Source: Elysia chlorotica
Lineage: Eukaryota > Mollusca > Gastropoda > Plakobranchidae
Reading direction: 5' to 3'
Assembly: GCA_003991915.1 (NCBI GenBank)
Contig: RQTK01000156.1
Span: 459,606 to 523,605, forward strand
Length of the DNA stretch: 64,000 nt
Within the stretch, counting starts at the first letter, position 1. Each line of letters begins with the position of its first letter. A program made the translations under genes and the position numbers. Below the pieces are notes generated by a model that was not told the DNA's origin, made no database searches, and saw only the letters and a list, made by a program, of their open reading frames with translations. Below, piece after piece: positions 59,501-64,000 of the stretch.

Positions 59501-62500
59501 GCTCTACCTCTTTTTCAGATCCTACATAAGTCATATGCCTACAATCGTGTAAGATAACATTTATTTACGTATTTTTTATAACCAGAATAGCAAGTTTACT
59601 TTATCAAATAATTCATCTTAGCTGTAAGTTTGATCCCCACTATGTTTCATCATGAAACACTGCACAATATTTTCATATTAAGTGACAAAAAATATAATTT
59701 ACCTGTTAAAAATTTTCATGTATACTTAAACTTTATTCATAATTCTGCAATTATTAAAATCTTGATGTTAAAAAAAAAAAATAACGAAAAACATTTAAGG
59801 TGACCAACCAAGTAATCACGAAGTTGATTTTTTTATATTGCCTGACATAAATTTTGTGTTTTTGTCTTGAACTGAACTGTTTTAATTCAATAAAATTACT
59901 TTAATTTTTCTGTATATTTTAAACTAAGCAGAAAGATCAAAGATATAAAATTAGAACACTGAAGGAAAAATTTAAAAAATATAGAAAGACATTTACAACG
60001 TATAAATGCATGATAAATTCCTCCTTTATTAAAATTTGAAAAGTATAAAAATAGCAATAAGGTAATTCCAGTGTAAAATTGGAGCATTTTCATAGCAAAT
60101 ATTATTTGCACTTTCTTATAAATGGTTCATTACTTGTTTTGATTGGTCAAAAAAAGGAAGGGAAAAAAATGTGTATACAGAATTATTTATGGAAACGAAA
60201 GAAAGAACAATAGCTTTCACCAATGATCTTTTCCCATAGTGTACTTTAATAATGTAAAATTTCATGCATTATGACCTATGAGAAGAGATAAAGTAACCCC
60301 CAATATCAATGTTGAATACCTAATCTTATGAGAAGGAGTTTTAAAGCATGCTATCATTTATCTTCAAAATTTTTTTTTTAATTAAAGACTTCTATATACA
60401 ATTTAATCATAGTAACAATAATCATGATGCTTTAAAAATAACCTGGAAGTATTGAGAGATAGAGGGAAACGGCATATTATAAACACCTTTTGATCATGAT
60501 GTCATCAAGAGAATTTAAGATTAAAGTTGAAAACAATTTTGTAAACGAATCATTCTAAATTAAACAGGAGTATTATACAGAATAGAACAACAACATATAA
60601 AAAGATACAAAATATTTTACATCCTTTCTAAGGCTTAACATTATGACATGTTTGTTTTCTGCCAATTTCATCTACCCTTATTTTAATATTGAAAGCTTCA
60701 ATGTACATTTCAAACCAACCAACATTCATGGATTGAAAATGTAAAACAAAGTGAATTCCTTATCAGAATTCCACAGTGAATTCCTTATCAGATCTTGTGA
60801 AAGCCTGTTTCTGTTTTTGTCTTATAATGTCATCTGGTGACATTGAGCTAAAATCAAAAGGAGGGATGCTCTGCAGGACAATGTCTTTATACAGAATCTT
60901 ACCATTCACCTGACTTTTACAAACAAATTTAGAATACCTTTTCAAACGTTTTTCGCCCCGAGAAGGAATGTTTGCTTGTAACTTTCTTTTTCTATTTGTT
61001 GAACACAAAACCAGACCCAGTGTCGATGCCCCTGACACTAAGTTGCTATCTAAAGCCTGCAAAGGAGCGAGACTGATTTCTGCTTCAAAGCATTCTTCTG
61101 AAAGACAGGACACATCTAAACTTTCTCTAATATTTGTAGGGAACGAAGAAAAGACACCTTCCTCTGATTTTTTGCTAGCTTTGGAAATTTTTAAGCAACC
61201 TGACAATGAAATATCTAGGGCAGAAGCACTGGGCTTTGTCTTTTTATCCAGAGCATTTATTATTTTCATGCTGTCAGCAGAACTTGCGACTTTTCCTCCT
61301 AAAGACAGTGTCTGGAGTAAAGAAGTCACAGCGCTATCTTTTCCTCCCATAAGGTCGATCTGCTCATCCACTTTCTTGATTTGCGTTGCTTTTCCATCCC
61401 CTTGAAAAGAATTAGCTGACTGCTTGTGCACTTTAGCCAGTTGTGCTAGAGTGTGTTGGGCTGCTATGCCAGCACCTTTATCTTTCACACTAGAGATTTT
61501 GTGTCCGACTTCAGATTGTGATTTGATTAAGCTTGCTAGACTAGACTTGTTGCTCTGTTGCGTTTGCTCTTTGGCATTGTTTGGACTCCCAATAATATTA
61601 GATTTGCGACTAATCTCTAATTCACCCATTGAGTGTAAACCCATTTTCTGGGAAGAGTGCTGAGCAACAAGGGCCGAGAGGCTTGACATATCCTGAGACA
61701 ATTTCTTTATATCTCCACTTGATTTTGATGCTTTTGCAATGTCATACAGTGAACAGTCCTCTTGTTTTGCATTTTGAGATAATTTTAGAGAAGCATTATC
61801 TTTTTTCACACTACTTTCTTTATTTATTAAATCAGCTAAAGACGGACTTGAGCTTTTATTTGACATATTTGAGTGAGTGAACTTGTTTGGGTATTCTCTG
61901 CTGTGTGATTTTGATTCTTTAACCAGCTCCTCCAGGGATAATCTTGAACCTTTTTCAGGATTTGATATATCCAATTGCTTATATTTCTTTGCCTCTAGCT
62001 CTTCAAAACTTGCCTGTAACCTATCCCCTGGCAAAGACTTTTCTTTAACTGTTTTTTTAACACTATGAGCATTTATTTCCATTAACAAGATATCTAAATC
62101 ATCAACATCTTTATCATCTTACCTTACAACAGCCAACATACCATTGTGGAGGTGAAAACAGCGTGTTCCATCGAAGGTTGAAGAGTGTTCATTGAAAAGA
62201 AAGAGAGAGAGAAAAAAAGAAATAGGCAAGAAATAAGAAAACAATCCAACTCCAAAACATTTTTTTTTCAATTACCCTTAAATGAAATCATATATTTATT
62301 TCGTGAGAAATCAACATAAAGCATTAAAATGTGTTTTAAGTAAAAATATGAATTATTATGAATAGAAAACAATCGTCAGTCATAACATTTGATCTGCATT
62401 AGAAATCTACCTGATACTACAGAAATTGGAATAAATGAACAAAAAAAAAACCCCTGTAAATTTAATAAAGTCGTGAAATGATTCAAGCTCAAGCACAGTT

Positions 62501-63796
62501 AAGTTGGTCTTACCTTGAGATCTGTTCCTCCTTTGCCTCGGTTCCCGCTGTGGCTTTGGTACATCTGAAATAACAAAAGACGTGTCTTACTTTTTTTTTT
62601 ATAATACCTATCATGAAATTTGTAAAAACGCACAGTGAGATCTTCTTCAGATAAACTGCTAAGAGCTACATCAAGACTATCACCACTGTTAAAGTTATTA
62701 TAATTATCACCTTTTCCATCATTCCCACCCCTATTGTCACCAACATAACCATCATATAACCACTTTCAACACTGCCTGCATCCCCTATACATCCACCGTC
62801 ACCATTATTTCTACCACCATCCATACTATTACCACAACCATAATCATTGCTATCACTATTTTAATTATGCATTTGTTATAGGAACAATCGTGTAATTATT
62901 ATTACTATTATTATTATCATCATTGCCACCATTACTGTAATTGTTATTAATAATACCACAGCCATCATCACTGTTATTTCCATACATGTTCCTATTCTTA
63001 TTGGTATGGCGACTTCCACAGAACATGGTGGGCCATTTACTTAAAAACACCAATTTTGGTGCAATTTCAAATCATACAATTACAAAGCATGCAATGTTAT
63101 ATATTTCCTGAAAGCCTAACATGTGTGGAATCTGAGAATCAAAATTATGTAAGCACGAGCATCGTCCAAGAGAAGTAATAAGGTGACAAAGGTACCTACC
63201 CATGAATGTGTTTTTTTATCAGTAATTATCAGAAAACCTGTCTTTAATGGATTATAAAGGCCACTCATGTTCACCAAATTATCAAATTATGATATTTTAA
63301 ACTAGTTTATTACAAATAAAGATAAAATAAGCAAAGAGGATGTAATAAAACCCTTTCTTTCTGGCTCTAACATTTTCTAGAGCACATTTCATTTATATAT
63401 TTTTATTGTTGTTGTTGCCTGCATCAGAAATAAAACATCCAACAAATGATAATCTTGTTCTGCCACTGGCTGTTCATACAAATGTCATTTTTTTAAGGTA
63501 GGGTTAATATAGGGAGTCCAGAAAATTGTTCGCACACAAATAGATCTTCACAATGGAGCATTGAATGGTGGCCCTTTACTCTGACCATTGCCCCAAAGGC
63601 ACCCCAAATAAATTATTACACAAAAAAAAACATGCTTTAAATAATTAATCCCCAAGCTGACCTTGCTGGGTGAGAAGCTGATTCACAGCTGCATCAAGGT
63701 TGAAGTGGTTTTCTATGATGACATCAACCAGTACAGACTCAGGGGTAGATTCTCCAAGAATATTCCGAGCCTCTTCCAGACAACTGTTAAGTTTTG
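50588..63796 (-). CDS. HBS1L: HBS1-like translational GTPase (ribosome rescue), 5' partial
   Basis: Thirteen coding exons in consistent phase: 63796-63662, 62564-62514, 58167-57663, 57267-57185, 56752-56593, 56005-55893, 55091-54975, 54087-53848, 53595-53422, 53055-52960, 52317-52214, 51825-51725, 50759-50588. About 682 residues are visible; the first exon(s) lie beyond the window. The first exon seen encodes an HBS1_N helical domain ([16 protein letters not shown]). The next two encode a basic, then Ser/Pro-rich disordered linker. The GTPase has G1 [10 protein letters not shown]2 RGVTMD, G3 DAPGHKDF, G4 NKMD and G5 SGLSG, followed by the two eEF1A-like beta-barrel domains, ending near [13 protein letters not shown]. 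Hbs1 delivers Pelota/Dom34 to stalled or empty ribosomes in no-go and non-stop decay in the cytoplasm. All motifs are intact. The 4.3-kb gap between exons 62514 and 58167 contains the alternative terminal exon at 60763-62117. Confidence 0.97.
58168..60762 (-). other. HBS1L intron part downstream of the SKI7-like exon
   Basis: AT-rich intronic DNA containing the retrotransposon relic at 59000-59395. It should also carry the poly(A) region of the SKI7-like isoform. No further coding exon recognised. Confidence 0.7.
59000..59395 (-). pseudogene. non-LTR retrotransposon relic (reverse-transcriptase C-terminal region)
   Basis: Minus-strand reading gives [20 protein letters not shown], a stop, then [12 protein letters not shown] and [16 protein letters not shown] with YDSWEEQA. 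This is the RWxGHVxRMxDxRLPK...YKDxLKRNLK region that follows the polymerase domain in many invertebrate endonuclease-reverse transcriptases. Upstream, [19 protein letters not shown] fits the preceding segment. Stops show it is dead. It sits in an HBS1L intron in the same orientation as the gene. Confidence 0.85.
60763..62117 (-). CDS. HBS1L: alternative SKI7-like terminal exon of HBS1L (exosome-Ski adaptor isoform)
   Basis: A 1.35-kb exon with its own TGA, lying between the N-terminal and GTPase exons. The shared exon ending at 62514 leaves one base (G). An AG at 62119-62118 joins in frame to give [12 protein letters not shown]; an AG nine bases later is also in frame. The product would be about 450 exon-specific residues after the shared HBS1_N domain, with no GTPase. 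It is Lys/Ser-rich and disordered, with six S/T-L-x-x-L/I motifs. The C terminus has [20 protein letters not shown], which fits the SPDDI-type conserved end described for SKI7-like splice forms of HBS1 in animals, fungi and plants. These isoforms bridge the cytoplasmic exosome and the Ski complex. The acceptor lacks a strong adjacent pyrimidine tract, as expected for an alternative exon. A minus-strand AATAAA lies at 60030-60025. The position and phase are seen; the function is inferred. Confidence 0.85.
62690..63005. repeat. degenerate period-3 low-complexity tract in HBS1L intron
   Basis: A long run of ATT, ATC, ACC and CAT-type trinucleotides, such as ACCATCAT and TTATTATTATCATCATTG, with no pure array. 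It gives Asn/Asp-rich pseudo-peptides on the minus strand, which are artefacts. Confidence 0.6.
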
Positions 63797-64000
63797 CTGT
63801 GACCACAAATATAAAAAGGTTAAATTTAATGTTTCACATAACACACCAATCTAGCCGCTAAATCTATTTCTTGGCCATTACAAAATTATTTTCTTTTCTC
63901 GCATATTAAAAAAAATCTTTTGTTGTGTGTAACATTCACTGATTCATCAAAATTTAGTGAATCTCAAATCTCACATAAGGATCAAATTTAAATCAACCAT
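63797..64000 (-). other. HBS1L intron at window edge
   Basis: The acceptor TTGTGGTCACAG ends at 63797. The exon upstream, which must end with one base of a split codon, lies beyond the window. Confidence 0.75.

Noticed and set aside
60968..61405. 145-codon plus-strand frame
   Set aside because: Antisense shadow of the SKI7-like exon, which has a conserved C-terminal motif on the minus strand.

Overview
This is animal nuclear DNA, most likely from a gastropod mollusc. It is AT-rich, genes have spliced coding exons with GT-AG introns, simple-sequence arrays are dense, and tRNA-type SINEs and non-LTR retrotransposon relics are present. The gastropod reading rests on two rhodopsin-like receptors resembling the large molluscan chemosensory/FMRFamide-receptor-like families, and on the general repeat style. 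The exact species cannot be read from the sequence.

Layout. 0-5 kb: two convergent rhodopsin-like GPCR genes, each with one coding exon behind a likely 5'-UTR splice acceptor. 5-15.5 kb: repeat-rich DNA with long (AGT)n, (CT)n, (AG)n and (TATC)n arrays, several SINEs, and an orphan last exon of an MFS transporter (minus strand, 10.27-10.49 kb). 15.57-17.06 kb: an intact 12-TM MFS transporter, paralogous to that orphan exon. 17-27 kb: gene-poor DNA with a short assembly gap, a ~1.02-kb tandem duplication, a second duplicated block of ~0.8-1 kb, and a retrotransposon tail.

27.1-29.3 kb (minus): a two-exon OSER1 homologue (oxidative stress-responsive serine-rich protein). 33.2-39.3 kb (plus): a nine-exon gene for a membrane-anchored, lysine-rich protein that I assign to metadherin/LYRIC (MTDH). 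The two are divergently transcribed, with candidate promoter motifs between them (an 8-bp CRE and a YY1-like palindrome near MTDH, and a perfect GTCACGTGAC near OSER1). 39.3-47 kb is T-rich, gene-free DNA that may include a long MTDH 3' UTR. 47.2-48.85 kb holds a foldback DNA element lying between two near-identical SINE segments.

50.6-63.8 kb (minus): HBS1L, the ribosome-rescue GTPase of the eRF3/EF1A family. Thirteen coding exons can be joined with consistent phases, and the 5' end lies beyond the window. Between the N-terminal exons and the GTPase exons lies a separate ~1.35-kb terminal exon ending in a SKI7-like motif. The shared upstream exon ends in a phase that joins in frame to either the GTPase part or this exon. 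One locus therefore appears to encode both the Hbs1 GTPase (no-go/non-stop ribosome rescue with Pelota) and a Ski7-type exosome-Ski adaptor. This is the most notable system in the window.
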